Assembly (NCBI GenBank): GCA_027459465.1
Contig: DAIDIH010000410.1
Span: forward strand, 85,192 to 141,528
Reading direction: 5' to 3'
Origin: Bryobacterales bacterium
GTDB taxonomy: Bacteria; Acidobacteriota; Terriglobia; Bryobacterales; Bryobacteraceae
Length of the DNA stretch: 56,337 nt
Shown: one piece after another, positions 8,276 through 17,359 of the stretch
Layout of the letters: each line of letters starts with the position of its first letter
Numbering within the stretch: the stretch's first letter is position 1
Notes under the pieces: generated by a model
Told to the model about the DNA's origin: nothing
Databases searched by the model: none
Seen by the model: only the letters and a program-made list of their open reading frames with translations
Translations under genes and position numbers: made by a program

Positions 8276-9724
8276 TTACTTCGCGATATGGGACGCGAGC
8301 CCGCAGCAGATGCTAGTTGAATTCGTCGCGGCAGCAGCCCAGACAGAAGGAAACACGCCGGTGACCGTGGATCCCATAGCGACCAGAATCAGGGCGCCTC
8401 GAAGCAGGATGGGTTCGGACGGAAGCGGCTCAGATGGGCCGGGACGCAGGTAAAGGGGTTCAATCACGCGCGTGTAGAAATACAGTGACACCGCGAAATT
8501 CGCAGCCATGATCAGGCTGAGATAGGGCCAACCCGCTTTCAGAGCTGCGCTCAATAGTATCGCTTTGCCAACAAATCCGCCGAAGGGTGGAAAACCTGCA
8601 AGCGCAAGGACGCTGATCGTCAAGACCGCGGCAGCAACCGGTTGGCAGCGGCCAAGGCCGGAGAATGAATCGAGGTTATCCGTCCCGACCTGGCGTTCAA
8701 GTGCGTCCACGCCGAGAAACGCGCCCAGGTTCATAAATAAATACGCCAGCAAGTAGAAGAGGAATCCCACAACGCCGAGACGATCCCGACTGGCCGCAGC
8801 AACGCCTACAAGCAAATAGCCAGCTTGAGCGATCGACGAGAACGCGAGCATTCGTTTGACACTCCGCTGACGCAGCGCGAGAAGATTTCCAAGCGACATG
8901 GTAATGGCCGCAATTACTGCAACTACCTGCTCCCACTGCGGAGTGTGCGCGGGGAATGCAATTAGCAACGTGCGCAGCAGAACCGCGAAAGCGCCGGCCT
9001 TCGGGCCCACAGAAAGGAAAGCCGCGATGGGTGTAGGAGCTCCCTGATACGTGTCCGGCGCCCAGAAATGGAAAGGAACCATCGTGATCTTGTACCCGTA
9101 ACCGGCGAGCACCAAGCCCAGTGCAGCTAGAACCGTTAGCGTATTTCCATTCTTGAGCTGTTGCCCCACTTCGGGCAATTGCAGAGTCCCAGTCAGCCCA
9201 AACAGCAGGCTCATTCCAAACAACATCACGGCGCTGGCCACGGCCGAAAACAGGAACAACTTGAGAGCGGCCTCCGTGGTCGTCTTAGGCTCCCGGGCAA
9301 GGCCTACGAGGATATACGACGCTACAGTTACGAGCTGAATGAACAGGGCAATGAGGGCGAGATTCTGGCTGGCGGCGAGGCCCATAATGCCGAGACACAC
9401 AACAAGCACCATTACGGGGACAGCACTCTCGAATGGCTTCGCACGAAAATAACTTTCGGTGGCGAGTAAGATGATAACCGATGCAGCGCAGGCGAACAGC
9501 TTGAAATAGATTGCAAAAGGATCGACTGCATACGTTTCTCCGAATACGGATTGCGGTTGCCAGGCCAGCATACGTGCGGACGACCACGCGGCCACGAGTA
9601 ACCCGAACAGGGCGAGCCATGTGATCCAAGCCTTTCGAGCTTGCGGCACGAGCGACCCTACCGGCAGCAACAAGAGGACAAAGCCGGCGACGACCAGTTC
9701 GGGAATAATCGCCCATAGTTCCAT
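8276..9724 (-). CDS. nuoN: complex-I-like antiporter subunit N
   Basis: The 482-residue polytopic protein matches the NuoN/ND2 family in length and pattern, with about 14 helices. The TM7 lysine motif YKITMVPFHFWAPD is present, as is SVGPKAG. The usually conserved TM5 glutamate aligns with Gln130 (LFIQLVTVASY), so this unit may be proton-silent. It begins 7 bp after nuoM and is the last intact gene of the cluster. Confidence 0.92.
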   Translation of the reverse strand: MELWAIIPELVVAGFVLLLLPVGSLVPQARKAWITWLALFGLLVAAWSSARMLAWQPQSVFGETYAVDPFAIYFKLFACAASVIILLATESYFRAKPFESAVPVMVLVVCLGIMGLAASQNLALIALFIQLVTVASYILVGLAREPKTTTEAALKLFLFSAVASAVMLFGMSLLFGLTGTLQLPEVGQQLKNGNTLTVLAALGLVLAGYGYKITMVPFHFWAPDTYQGAPTPIAAFLSVGPKAGAFAVLLRTLLIAFPAHTPQWEQVVAVIAAITMSLGNLLALRQRSVKRMLAFSSIAQAGYLLVGVAAASRDRLGVVGFLFYLLAYLFMNLGAFLGVDALERQVGTDNLDSFSGLGRCQPVAAAVLTISVLALAGFPPFGGFVGKAILLSAALKAGWPYLSLIMAANFAVSLYFYTRVIEPLYLRPGPSEPLPSEPILLRGALILVAMGSTVTGVFPSVWAAAATNSTSICCGLASHIAK

Positions 9725-9731
9725 CGGTGCT

Positions 9732-11228
9732 CTATTTCCCTGTGACGACGGCCTTCACGGGACCATTCACGAGCGGATTTTCCAAACTCTGTGTAAGCTT
9801 TCCTGGCACGACGCCTAGCAAGATAATGAGCACGATCAGCGGTATTATGGTTGCTATTTCACTCGCATACAGTGAGGGCAGCGAGCCCACTTGAGCCTGG
9901 TGTGGGCCCATGAGCACCCGTTGCAGGGTCCACAGAAACATGGCTGTCGTAACAAGTACACCCACCAGCATCCCGACTGCGGCCCAGACGTAGATTCCAA
10001 GCGTTCCGAGTAATATTTGAAGCTCTGCGGCGAAGTGGGCCAGGGCCGGAAGGCCAAATGAAGCGAAGCTCAGGAAGGCAAGCATGGATCCGTAGAGCGG
10101 AAGCAGGGTCCATACGCCCCTGAGGCTCTTGATTTCGCGCGTGCCGGCTCTTTCGGTGAGCATGCCGACGAGGAAAAAGAGGCCGCCGGTCACGAGTCCA
10201 TGGGCTAACATTTGGTAAGCCGCTCCGGTTGCGGCGGCAGCGCGGTCCGCTGGATTGGCCCAGAGCGCCCCGGCAGCAGCGATGCCAATCATTACATACC
10301 CCATATGATTCACGCTCGACAAAGCGACCAACCGCTTTAGGTCGACCTGAGCCATGGCGACCATCGCGCCATATATAGCGGAGATCACAGCGAGCACAAC
10401 GAGTGGTAGAGCCCACGAGTTGAGTGCCTGCGGTACGGTCGGAGCGGCGATTCGCAGCAAACCATACCCACCCAGTTTCAACAGCACGCCAGCGAGCATG
10501 ACACTGCCCGCAGTAGGCGCCTGAGTGTGAGCGTCGGGAAGCCAAGAGTGGAGTGGCACGATAGGGAGTTTAATTCCAAATCCAAGAACGAAACCAAAAA
10601 GCACCAGTGAGGCTCCAAGACTTGCGCCGGGAAAGGGCTGCCTCGCAGCAATAGAGATCAAGTCGAACGTGCGCGGAGCCATTCGAAGATAGAGAGCCAG
10701 GATTGAAAGCAATATCGCGAGACTCCCAACACGCGTGTAAATGAAGAATTTGAGAGCGGCCTGCAAACGATTCTCATGCCCCCAAATGCCAATGATGAAA
10801 TAAAGGGGAACAAGTGACACTTCAAAGAACAAATAGAACAGCAGGAGATCGAGTGAGCTGAAGGTGCCGATAAGGCCAGTTTCCATCCCCAGAAAGAGCG
10901 CATAGAACCCGGGCGGCATTGGATGTTTCCCACCGTTGAAGATGAAGCACAATACTGTAAGCAATGCCGTCAGGACAATAAGCGGCATCGACAGGCCGTC
11001 GATGCCGATGTGATAGGTTGCGCCGATCGCGGGGATCCAGGGTAACTGCCCTTCAAACTGGAAACCACTCCCGCCCCACTTGAACTCGACTCCCATTAGG
11101 GCAACAAGGGCCAGTGTGAGGATGCTCGTCAATAGCCCGACATGCCGGGCAAGGGACCGTCTCGGGATTACGATCAATGCGGCAGCACCAACTAGAGGCA
11201 GCAGAATACACGCTGTAAGCAGTATCAT
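9732..11228 (-). CDS. nuoM: complex-I-like antiporter subunit M
   Basis: This is a NuoM/ND4 family protein of about 498 residues. The ATG at 11228, 8 bp after the nuoL stop, is preferred over an upstream start inside nuoL. The proton-channel residues are retained: Glu136 in FYLFFEVSLVPLY and Lys220 in GFGIKLPIVPLHSWLPDAH. It should act as one of the three antiporter-like pumps of the membrane arm. Confidence 0.95.
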   Translation of the reverse strand: MILLTACILLPLVGAAALIVIPRRSLARHVGLLTSILTLALVALMGVEFKWGGSGFQFEGQLPWIPAIGATYHIGIDGLSMPLIVLTALLTVLCFIFNGGKHPMPPGFYALFLGMETGLIGTFSSLDLLLFYLFFEVSLVPLYFIIGIWGHENRLQAALKFFIYTRVGSLAILLSILALYLRMAPRTFDLISIAARQPFPGASLGASLVLFGFVLGFGIKLPIVPLHSWLPDAHTQAPTAGSVMLAGVLLKLGGYGLLRIAAPTVPQALNSWALPLVVLAVISAIYGAMVAMAQVDLKRLVALSSVNHMGYVMIGIAAAGALWANPADRAAAATGAAYQMLAHGLVTGGLFFLVGMLTERAGTREIKSLRGVWTLLPLYGSMLAFLSFASFGLPALAHFAAELQILLGTLGIYVWAAVGMLVGVLVTTAMFLWTLQRVLMGPHQAQVGSLPSLYASEIATIIPLIVLIILLGVVPGKLTQSLENPLVNGPVKAVVTGK

Positions 11229-11235
11229 GATCAGC

Positions 11236-13209
11236 TCAAAAACTCCCAGCGACGACAACGAGAAGTATCGCCGCCCAGAGAACAATTCCGAGCAGGTAGT
11301 TTTCGATGCGCCCGGTCTGTATCCTCCGTACCGTGTCGCTCCAAGGAATCAGCCTGTGGGCCGACGAGTCGATGGACCAATCCAGCGCGTGCTCATTAAA
11401 CCTGGCAAGCATGCTAATCACGCGGCGAAACAATTCGGCTACTGCGTCGGCGTGCGCATCAAACACGCTCCGATCAAGCCAGCCGGCGAATCTAACAACC
11501 TTAACCGCTCCTCGCGCCGCAGAATCGATTCCACGATCAAAGACATGATGATCGAGCCAGCCGCTCACCGCAGCCACCGCGAGCGAGACCCTTCTAAGTG
11601 CGCCGTATGCCGGGATGAGGAGCATCTCAGACCGAAAGAGTAGTGCTAGCGGCTTGAGAAATGGCCACACTACCTTACGTGATTGGGCCCAGATGGGTAC
11701 AACGAAGCCAAGTGACGCTGCGCAGAGCGATAACACGGTCGGCACCAAGACCTCTGGCGCATGTAGACCGAAAAGCCGCTCTAAAGGTTGTCCTGCGATA
11801 CGCGCATCAATGAGAAATGTCACTGGGATCAGAATCGAGAGGATTGCGATTGGAGCGACAAAGCCTTTTGGCACAGCTTTCTCGGCCTTCTGCCTCATAT
11901 CGAAGTTACCTTCGGCGATGATGGCGAACATTCGGCCGCTGTAAGCAGCGGTGAGCAATCCAGCGGCCAGCGCCGCCCAGAAAAGTGGCGGACTTGAGGT
12001 CCAGGCCGCCGCCAGTACAGCGTCTTTCGGAGGCAACGCCAAGCTGGCAGGCAGTCCGGCGAGGGCGATGGATGCGATTAGCATCGCCCAAAGCAGAACC
12101 GGCATGCCACGCCCGACACCGCGCATCTGATCGAGGCTTGTCCCCTGGACGGCGCGGTCAAATGCCCCGGCAATAAGGAACAGGCATGACTTATAGAATG
12201 CATGTACGACGAGGAGCAGAAGTCCCGCCAGAAGACTACCCGCTCCGAGGCCCGTCATCATCAATCCGACTTGGCTCATCGTCGAGTACGCCAGCAAGCG
12301 CTTCAAATCGATTTCGGTCAGCGCCGCCAAGCCCCCCAGGACCGACGTGGTCACCCCGATCCAAGCGACAGCTTCAAGCACATGAGGAGCGGCAGCGAAC
12401 ACAGGGTATAACCGTGCGATCACAAACACCCCTGCGGCGACCATTGTGGCGGAGTGCAAGAGCGCCGAAACTGGTGTCGGACCCACCATTGCGTCGGGCA
12501 GCCATCCTTGGAAAGGTACCTGCGCGGATTTGCCGAGCGCGCCGATTGCGATTAGAGCGGCAGAAGCTGTGAGCACTCGAACCGGTACATGCCCGGCGTC
12601 GGCAGCGCTCGTCAGTTGCGCAAACGTTACGTTTCCTAACGTGTTGGCCAGGAGCAGGACTCCCATCAGCATCGCCAGATCAGTCAAACGTGTGATGAAT
12701 TGCGCTTTGGTCGACGCAGCGCCGGCTGCCAGGCGCTCGGAGTAAAAGCCGATCAGAACGTAAGAACTGATTCCGACCAACTCCCATGCCACAAACATGG
12801 TTATGAGATCGCCGGACATCACAAGTGCGAGCATGGACGCAGAGAACAGGCACATTTCCGCAAAAAACCGGGTCGCCCGCTCTTCGTTCTGCATGTACGA
12901 GACTGCGTACCAAATCACGATTCCGGAAATGACCGAAACAACCAGGGCCATCAGCGCACTAAGTGGATCCAACGTTAGACTCAGCTCAAATCGATTCGCT
13001 GATGTTCGAAACCACAAGATGCTAACGCACGAATGCGCACTGTGCGCAGTCGCAATGAGCCCGAGGGCCGAGACAATTACGGAGCACAGAACCGCGAAAA
13101 CCGACCCCCAGCCGGCAATTCTACGTAGTCGCGAACCCGCTACGGCCAATGCTGAAAACGTTACAAACGGAAAAGCTGGCGCGAGCCAAAACAACGTAAC
13201 AGGGTTCAT
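11236..13209 (-). CDS. nuoL: complex-I-like antiporter subunit L
   Basis: This 657-residue NuoL/ND5 protein has Glu143 in WELVGISSY and Lys227 in GALGKSAQVPFQGWLPDA, the expected channel residues. An extended C-terminal part could form the lateral helix; it contains two similar short segments, WLDHHVFDRGID and WLDRSVFDAHAD. The ATG overlaps the nuoK stop. It is the distal pump of the membrane arm and is of normal length. Confidence 0.95.
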   Translation of the reverse strand: MNPVTLFWLAPAFPFVTFSALAVAGSRLRRIAGWGSVFAVLCSVIVSALGLIATAHSAHSCVSILWFRTSANRFELSLTLDPLSALMALVVSVISGIVIWYAVSYMQNEERATRFFAEMCLFSASMLALVMSGDLITMFVAWELVGISSYVLIGFYSERLAAGAASTKAQFITRLTDLAMLMGVLLLANTLGNVTFAQLTSAADAGHVPVRVLTASAALIAIGALGKSAQVPFQGWLPDAMVGPTPVSALLHSATMVAAGVFVIARLYPVFAAAPHVLEAVAWIGVTTSVLGGLAALTEIDLKRLLAYSTMSQVGLMMTGLGAGSLLAGLLLLVVHAFYKSCLFLIAGAFDRAVQGTSLDQMRGVGRGMPVLLWAMLIASIALAGLPASLALPPKDAVLAAAWTSSPPLFWAALAAGLLTAAYSGRMFAIIAEGNFDMRQKAEKAVPKGFVAPIAILSILIPVTFLIDARIAGQPLERLFGLHAPEVLVPTVLSLCAASLGFVVPIWAQSRKVVWPFLKPLALLFRSEMLLIPAYGALRRVSLAVAAVSGWLDHHVFDRGIDSAARGAVKVVRFAGWLDRSVFDAHADAVAELFRRVISMLARFNEHALDWSIDSSAHRLIPWSDTVRRIQTGRIENYLLGIVLWAAILLVVVAGSF

Positions 13210-13520
13210 CGCTGAAGCTCCGCAAGGCTGTCTACGTTTGTGGTTCGGCGCTGGCGGAAGATCAGCAACATCAATCCCAGCCCGACGGCCATCTCAACAG
13301 CGGCAATCGTTATAACAATGACGACGAACACCTGGGCATCAAATCTGTCAGGACGGACGAAGCGCCAGAAAGCGACCAGATTCAAGATGGCCGCATTGAT
13401 CATAATCTCAACGCCCATTAGGATCATGATCGTATTGCGCTGTGAGAGAATAGCGGCGATCCCGATCCCGAACAGGATCGAGCTGACCACAAGATAAGGA
13501 ATTAAGCCTGGACCGCTCAC
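13206..13520 (-). CDS. nuoK: complex-I-like subunit K
   Basis: This 104-residue protein has three transmembrane helices. Both essential membrane glutamates of NuoK/ND4L are present: Glu38 in MGVEIMINAAILN and Glu76 in AAVEMAVGLGLML. Its start touches the nuoJ stop and its stop overlaps nuoL. Nothing is missing from this subunit, so the proton path through K looks intact. Confidence 0.95.
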   Translation of the reverse strand: MSGPGLIPYLVVSSILFGIGIAAILSQRNTIMILMGVEIMINAAILNLVAFWRFVRPDRFDAQVFVVIVITIAAVEMAVGLGLMLLIFRQRRTTNVDSLAELQR

Positions 13521-14677
13521 TATTGCCGTTCTTTCCCGGACGGAAGTTTCACTGCGAAAATAACTGCACCGGCCATACCCGCCAGAATTAGCAGGGCGGC
13601 GCCTTCAAACCCGATCATGTATCGTGAGAGAAGAAGCTTCCCTACCATCTCTGAGGCATCCGCTGAGGGACCTCTCGAACTCAGCTTCCAATCCGTCCGG
13701 ATCACCAGAATGTTGAGAAGGATTGCGATGGCCGCGCCGAGTGCAAGCGCCCAGGGTAATTGGGAAGTTGACATGGCCATGTCGAGCATCATGCGCTGAT
13801 GCTGTTCGTGATCCATTCCTGCCATCTGATGTCTTGGCTTCTCCTGGACGGCGCCATCGTTCTCCTGCGAGCCTGCTTTCCCCTGGCCCACCTCTACAAG
13901 CTGCATACCGCATTTGGGGCATTCACCCTGCTGCTCCTGCCGAACCTCCGGATGCATGGGGCACGTGTACTGAGCCACGCGTGGTTCAAGATCCGGTTGT
14001 TCTATGTTTTCGGAATTCCGGCTCTGCGAATCGTCGCCGAGCACCGCAGGTTCGAGTTGCATACCGCATCTTGGGCACTCGCCCGGCTCGTCGTTCTTTA
14101 CGTCCGGGTGCATGGGGCAGGTATACTGAGGGGACTCTTTGGCCTTGCGAACGGGGGAGCCGGTTGGTACCTGCTGATGACTTCCTCCGGCGTTCGCAAT
14201 ACGCATGAGTGGCATGCCGCAATTGGGGCATTCACCCGCCTGATCACGCTTAACCTCTGGGTGCATAGGGCAGGTATAGACGGGCGCATTTGCGTGCTGA
14301 ATCGATTCCGGCGTGGAATCCTCAATTCGTGCGTGTTCTTGTTTCGCCTGTTTCCGAGGAATGCTCATCGATAAGGCGCCCAGACCGCGCAAATGCATGT
14401 CGCGTTTCATCTGCCACATCATTTCGCCCCCCGGGTCCATCATGATCATCACCATGAAAAGAATCATGACCATCATGCCGCCGACATTCATCATCACCTG
14501 CATGGCCGCCATCAAGTCAGCGTCGAGGAGAATGAATAGGCCTGCCAAAGCAAGTAAACTGGCCATCAATGCAAGCCCTGCGCGATACATGCTCATCGTG
14601 ATTATGACCAGGGCCGCCATAACGATGGAAGTCAACGACAAAAAGATGAATACAGCCCACTCAGCTTCGGGAGTCAT
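13520..14677 (-). CDS. nuoJ: NuoJ-like subunit with three heavy-metal-binding domains inserted between TM3 and TM4
   Basis: The protein has 385 residues; ordinary NuoJ has about 160-200. Residues 8-80 form TM1-3 of NuoJ (LDADLMAAMQVMMNVGGMMV), very Met-rich, with the usual Tyr of the TM3 bulge replaced by Asn64. Residues 305-328 and 355-377 are TM4 and TM5. Between them lie three copies of the heavy-metal-binding domain at about 134-158, 185-209 and 237-261, each with CPMHP, then GECPxCGM. That gives nine Cys, three conserved His and several Met, followed by a Met/His stretch (MAGMDHEQHQRMM). The loop start is positively charged, which suggests the cytoplasmic side. The gene overlaps nuoH and abuts nuoK. 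Such domains normally sit in Cus-type adaptors or metal ATPases. Confidence 0.92.
   Translation of the reverse strand: MTPEAEWAVFIFLSLTSIVMAALVIITMSMYRAGLALMASLLALAGLFILLDADLMAAMQVMMNVGGMMVMILFMVMIMMDPGGEMMWQMKRDMHLRGLGALSMSIPRKQAKQEHARIEDSTPESIQHANAPVYTCPMHPEVKRDQAGECPNCGMPLMRIANAGGSHQQVPTGSPVRKAKESPQYTCPMHPDVKNDEPGECPRCGMQLEPAVLGDDSQSRNSENIEQPDLEPRVAQYTCPMHPEVRQEQQGECPKCGMQLVEVGQGKAGSQENDGAVQEKPRHQMAGMDHEQHQRMMLDMAMSTSQLPWALALGAAIAILLNILVIRTDWKLSSRGPSADASEMVGKLLLSRYMIGFEGAALLILAGMAGAVIFAVKLPSGKERQ
13895..13969 (-). repeat. heavy-metal-binding domain repeat 3 within nuoJ
   Basis: This encodes residues 237-261 with YTCPMHPEVRQ and GECPKCGMQL. The three units recur at intervals of 51 and 52 codons with linkers of unrelated sequence, which points to domain duplication followed by divergence. 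Confidence 0.9.
14051..14125 (-). repeat. heavy-metal-binding domain repeat 2 within nuoJ
   Basis: This encodes residues 185-209 with YTCPMHPDVKN and GECPRCGMQL, the middle of the three copies. Confidence 0.9.
14204..14278 (-). repeat. heavy-metal-binding domain repeat 1 within nuoJ
   Basis: This encodes residues 134-158 with YTCPMHPEVKR and GECPNCGMPL, the first of the three copies, about 50 residues after TM3. Confidence 0.9.
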
Positions 14678-15606
14678 GATTTAAAGCTCGGCAATACCAA
14701 CGCAAGCACGCCAACGATTGCTATGTTCAACAGTGCTGCGGGAAGAAGGATTTTCCAGGAGACGGAGAGCATCTGGTCAGGGCGCATCCGCGGACACCTA
14801 TGGCCGATGAGCAGAATGAGCAAGGCTACCGCGACCGTTTTTGCGATAAGCCAAACTGGTCCCGGCAGAAGCGGGCCACGCCAGCCGCCCAGGAACAGAG
14901 TAGATGCGAGCGCGCATAAAAGCAGGAAGAGGCCGTCGAGAGCAAAGGAGAACACTGCGTAGCGTGCCCCTGTATACTCGCCGAGGACTCCCGATTCGAG
15001 ATCGGTTCCTGCTTGTGGGGTGTCAAACGGGCGTCTGTACGTCATGGCAAGGGTGGCTGAAATGAACAGCGCAAACCCGAGAGGCTGCCAAACGATGTAC
15101 CAGAGACCTGCTTGGCCATTAACAATCTTCACAGTCGACAGTGATCCTGCAGCCATGACGGGACCTATCGCCGCAAAGCCGATCGGGACTTCATAGCTGA
15201 TCAAGTGCGCCGCTGCTCGAAACGCGGCTATGATGCCCTCATGCGAGTTTTGACTCCATCCCGCGTTCATCATCGCAATCACGAAAGGACCGAGCACGAC
15301 TAAGAAGTAAAAGACCCCGATGGATGGGTCAAACGCCCCAATTTCGTATCCAATTGGGATTACGAGCATCCCAAGGGCAACGGAGGCGAGTGCGATCGTC
15401 GGCGCCGAGCGGAAGAGGAATCCATCGCAGTTTTCAGGGACCAGATCCTCCCGGCGAAATAGGCCGGCAACTTCGATAATCGGTGCGGTTGCGGCCACAA
15501 CAATATTGCCGAATCCCACTGTGATGAGAGCTTCAATGAACCGAAGCACATAGACGATCAGCGCGAGAATGGCGAAGGAGGTGATTATGGTCGATACAGG
15601 ATTCAT
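14674..15606 (-). CDS. nuoH: complex-I-like subunit H
   Basis: This 310-residue NuoH/ND1 protein has the conserved loop AAHLISYEVPIGF and the C-terminal RPDQMLSVSWKILLP. The loop that normally reads ES-ELV-GYHTEYSG is shortened or altered (DLESGVLGEYTGARYAVF). NuoH forms the quinone chamber with NuoB and NuoD, and the change fits the loss of the catalytic residues in the partner protein encoded next door. The start overlaps the upstream stop (ATGA), and the stop overlaps nuoJ. Confidence 0.92.
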   Translation of the reverse strand: MNPVSTIITSFAILALIVYVLRFIEALITVGFGNIVVAATAPIIEVAGLFRREDLVPENCDGFLFRSAPTIALASVALGMLVIPIGYEIGAFDPSIGVFYFLVVLGPFVIAMMNAGWSQNSHEGIIAAFRAAAHLISYEVPIGFAAIGPVMAAGSLSTVKIVNGQAGLWYIVWQPLGFALFISATLAMTYRRPFDTPQAGTDLESGVLGEYTGARYAVFSFALDGLFLLLCALASTLFLGGWRGPLLPGPVWLIAKTVAVALLILLIGHRCPRMRPDQMLSVSWKILLPAALLNIAIVGVLALVLPSFKS

Positions 15607-16922
15607 GCATCGGCCTCCGCCATTGAAAGGTCAAGGCTCGCGAGAATCAGTTCCGCGTCCGCAAGCCGTTGTCCAGCAAGCATTTCAGGAATTACCGGCA
15701 GGAGTCGAGCGGATGGACGCAGCCACTCCACACGTTCCAAGCTCCATCCATTGCTGGCCACGGTCGCCGCAATTGTGCCGCGCGGGCCAAGGGCTGTTCC
15801 GGTTGCCGAACCCGGAGGCGGAGGCCAGAGGCTTTTCTGAGGACGAAGAGTTTCGATATCGATGGGCTTGGCTCTCGTTAGATCAGCAGCCGCAGAACGG
15901 AGCCTTGCGATCAGCCTGGCATGCACGTCACCTGATCCAGATGTACTACCGGTCAAAACTGGGCCGTCGATCTGCGACTTTCGCAGGAGCTTCGCGTCCA
16001 GGCATCCAATATTGCTGGTACGTAGCCGGAGCAGGTGATCGCGTTCAATCTTGACGGCGAGTTGGCCGATGTTTTGCGCGAGTTGCTCGCCGTTCTTGGT
16101 TTCGTGGATCATCTCGTTGAGTAGAGCACTTGCATGAGCTTGAAGCTGATCATACGCGACCGCAAAAGCAAAGAGGTGAAGCCATCCCAGCACATTCTTC
16201 ACCCTTTCCCAAGCAATCGCCGCTTCACGGCGCTCGGTATCGGTTTCCGGCTCGCGTCTCTTGTTGAGGTTTTCCAGTGCACGGATGAATGCAACGCAGC
16301 TCGCGATCGGAGCCAGCGGATCAAGTCCAGCCGCCAGATCCACAACGTCGGGCCACTCCGCGCGCTGAAGGGACTGGCCCAGATTTCGTCGTGCAAACCC
16401 AGACTCAACTTGAGTCGAGAATACCTGTTCTCCATCACATAGCAGTAAAACACGAAGAGGCCCCGCGGTAAAAGGCTGAATCGGGCCGATGCTGAGCGCG
16501 AGCAGTTCCGTCGCTAGATCACGCCCGCTCTTTGGCGGAAGCGGAATCGGCTCCGGCCGCCATCTCTCGGGGGGATCTTCATCATGCTTAAGACTACAAC
16601 CACCAATGAAGTTCGCAAGCTCAGGTGCGCGTATTCCGGCCGCGGTCCTCGCGGCATATGGAAGAACATCATTCGCTCCTGAGTTCGATTCTTTGCCGGC
16701 ATTCACCACAATCGCAGCCCGCGGCCGTGGCATGGCGCTGTACAACTCCGAGACCGATGGCGCCAGGCTATCCGTTACGGGAGCGAAAACCACGAGGACC
16801 TCGGCTTGGCGAGGGTTCGCTGCTCTCCTGATCCCAGGGAGCTGACTGAGAAGCGCAGCGTGCTCGTTTCCACTGCCTCCATCGACAAGGAAATATTGCC
16901 TCCGGCTCAATGCAAATCCCAT
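15603..16922 (-). CDS. fused, cofactor-less NuoB/NuoD-like (hydrogenase-like) subunit
   Basis: The protein has 439 residues. Residues 1-110 follow the NuoB/small-hydrogenase-subunit fold (IRRAANPRQAEVLVVFAPVT, ELYSAMPRPRAAIVVNAG). Residues about 152-439 follow the 49-kDa/large-hydrogenase subunit (GPLRVLLLCDGEQVFSTQVE, GLDPLAPIASCVAFIRALEN, LGPRGTIAATVASNGWSLER, ADAELILASLDLS). The N2-cluster cysteines are gone (DGGSGNEHAAL replaces the CNGC/CC motif), the HRG histidine is Arg (ARR), the LDYL tyrosine is Pro202, and the C-terminal DPCxxC is DLSMAEA. It lies between nuoA and nuoH and overlaps nuoH. It looks like a structural plug on the membrane arm, comparable in idea to Ehr complexes, which lack NiFe ligands. 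Confidence 0.75.
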   Translation of the reverse strand: MGFALSRRQYFLVDGGSGNEHAALLSQLPGIRRAANPRQAEVLVVFAPVTDSLAPSVSELYSAMPRPRAAIVVNAGKESNSGANDVLPYAARTAAGIRAPELANFIGGCSLKHDEDPPERWRPEPIPLPPKSGRDLATELLALSIGPIQPFTAGPLRVLLLCDGEQVFSTQVESGFARRNLGQSLQRAEWPDVVDLAAGLDPLAPIASCVAFIRALENLNKRREPETDTERREAAIAWERVKNVLGWLHLFAFAVAYDQLQAHASALLNEMIHETKNGEQLAQNIGQLAVKIERDHLLRLRTSNIGCLDAKLLRKSQIDGPVLTGSTSGSGDVHARLIARLRSAAADLTRAKPIDIETLRPQKSLWPPPPGSATGTALGPRGTIAATVASNGWSLERVEWLRPSARLLPVIPEMLAGQRLADAELILASLDLSMAEADA

Positions 16923-16925
16923 ACG

Positions 16926-17291
16926 TTATTCCTCCCAGCGGAAAGCACCCTCTTTCCAAGCGAACACAAGTGCGCCAGTCAAAATTGCGATGAACACAAA
17001 CATATCCCAAAACGCCGTCATTCCCACCTCCTTGTAAACGACGGCCCAGGGAAACATGAACACCATCTCCATGTCGAAGGCAACAAAAAGAAGAGCCAAG
17101 GGCGCGTAGCGCACTCGAAATTGAACCCACGATTTGTTTCCGGTTTTTCCGCCGTGTTCAGGCGGCACGGACGCACGTGGTGCACCAATCGCGCGCGTTA
17201 GTAGACGGCCGACAGCAATCAGCAAAACACTGAATCCCAGCGCGACGAGGAGCATGACCCCGCAGATCGCGAATTGACTATGAATACTCAT
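16926..17291 (-). CDS. nuoA: complex-I-like subunit A
   Basis: This protein of 121 residues starts at 17291 behind GGAGTGCGAACC. It has three transmembrane helices and the NuoA/ND3 loop with the conserved acidic pair in FDMEMVFMFPWAVV. In complex I this loop contacts the quinone cavity. The next gene, the B/D-like fusion, starts 3 bp downstream. Confidence 0.92.
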   Translation of the reverse strand: MSIHSQFAICGVMLLVALGFSVLLIAVGRLLTRAIGAPRASVPPEHGGKTGNKSWVQFRVRYAPLALLFVAFDMEMVFMFPWAVVYKEVGMTAFWDMFVFIAILTGALVFAWKEGAFRWEE

Positions 17292-17359
17292 GGTTCGCAC
17301 TCCTTGGCGCGGTGCCGAAGCGTCTGGCCCGACGCGCCGCCAATCTTGCCGGCATTGGA

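Noticed and set aside
7471..8316. A 281-residue plus-strand frame
   Set aside because: Only the middle matches IS66 transposase; the ends are other frames. It is treated as part of the IS66 remnant.
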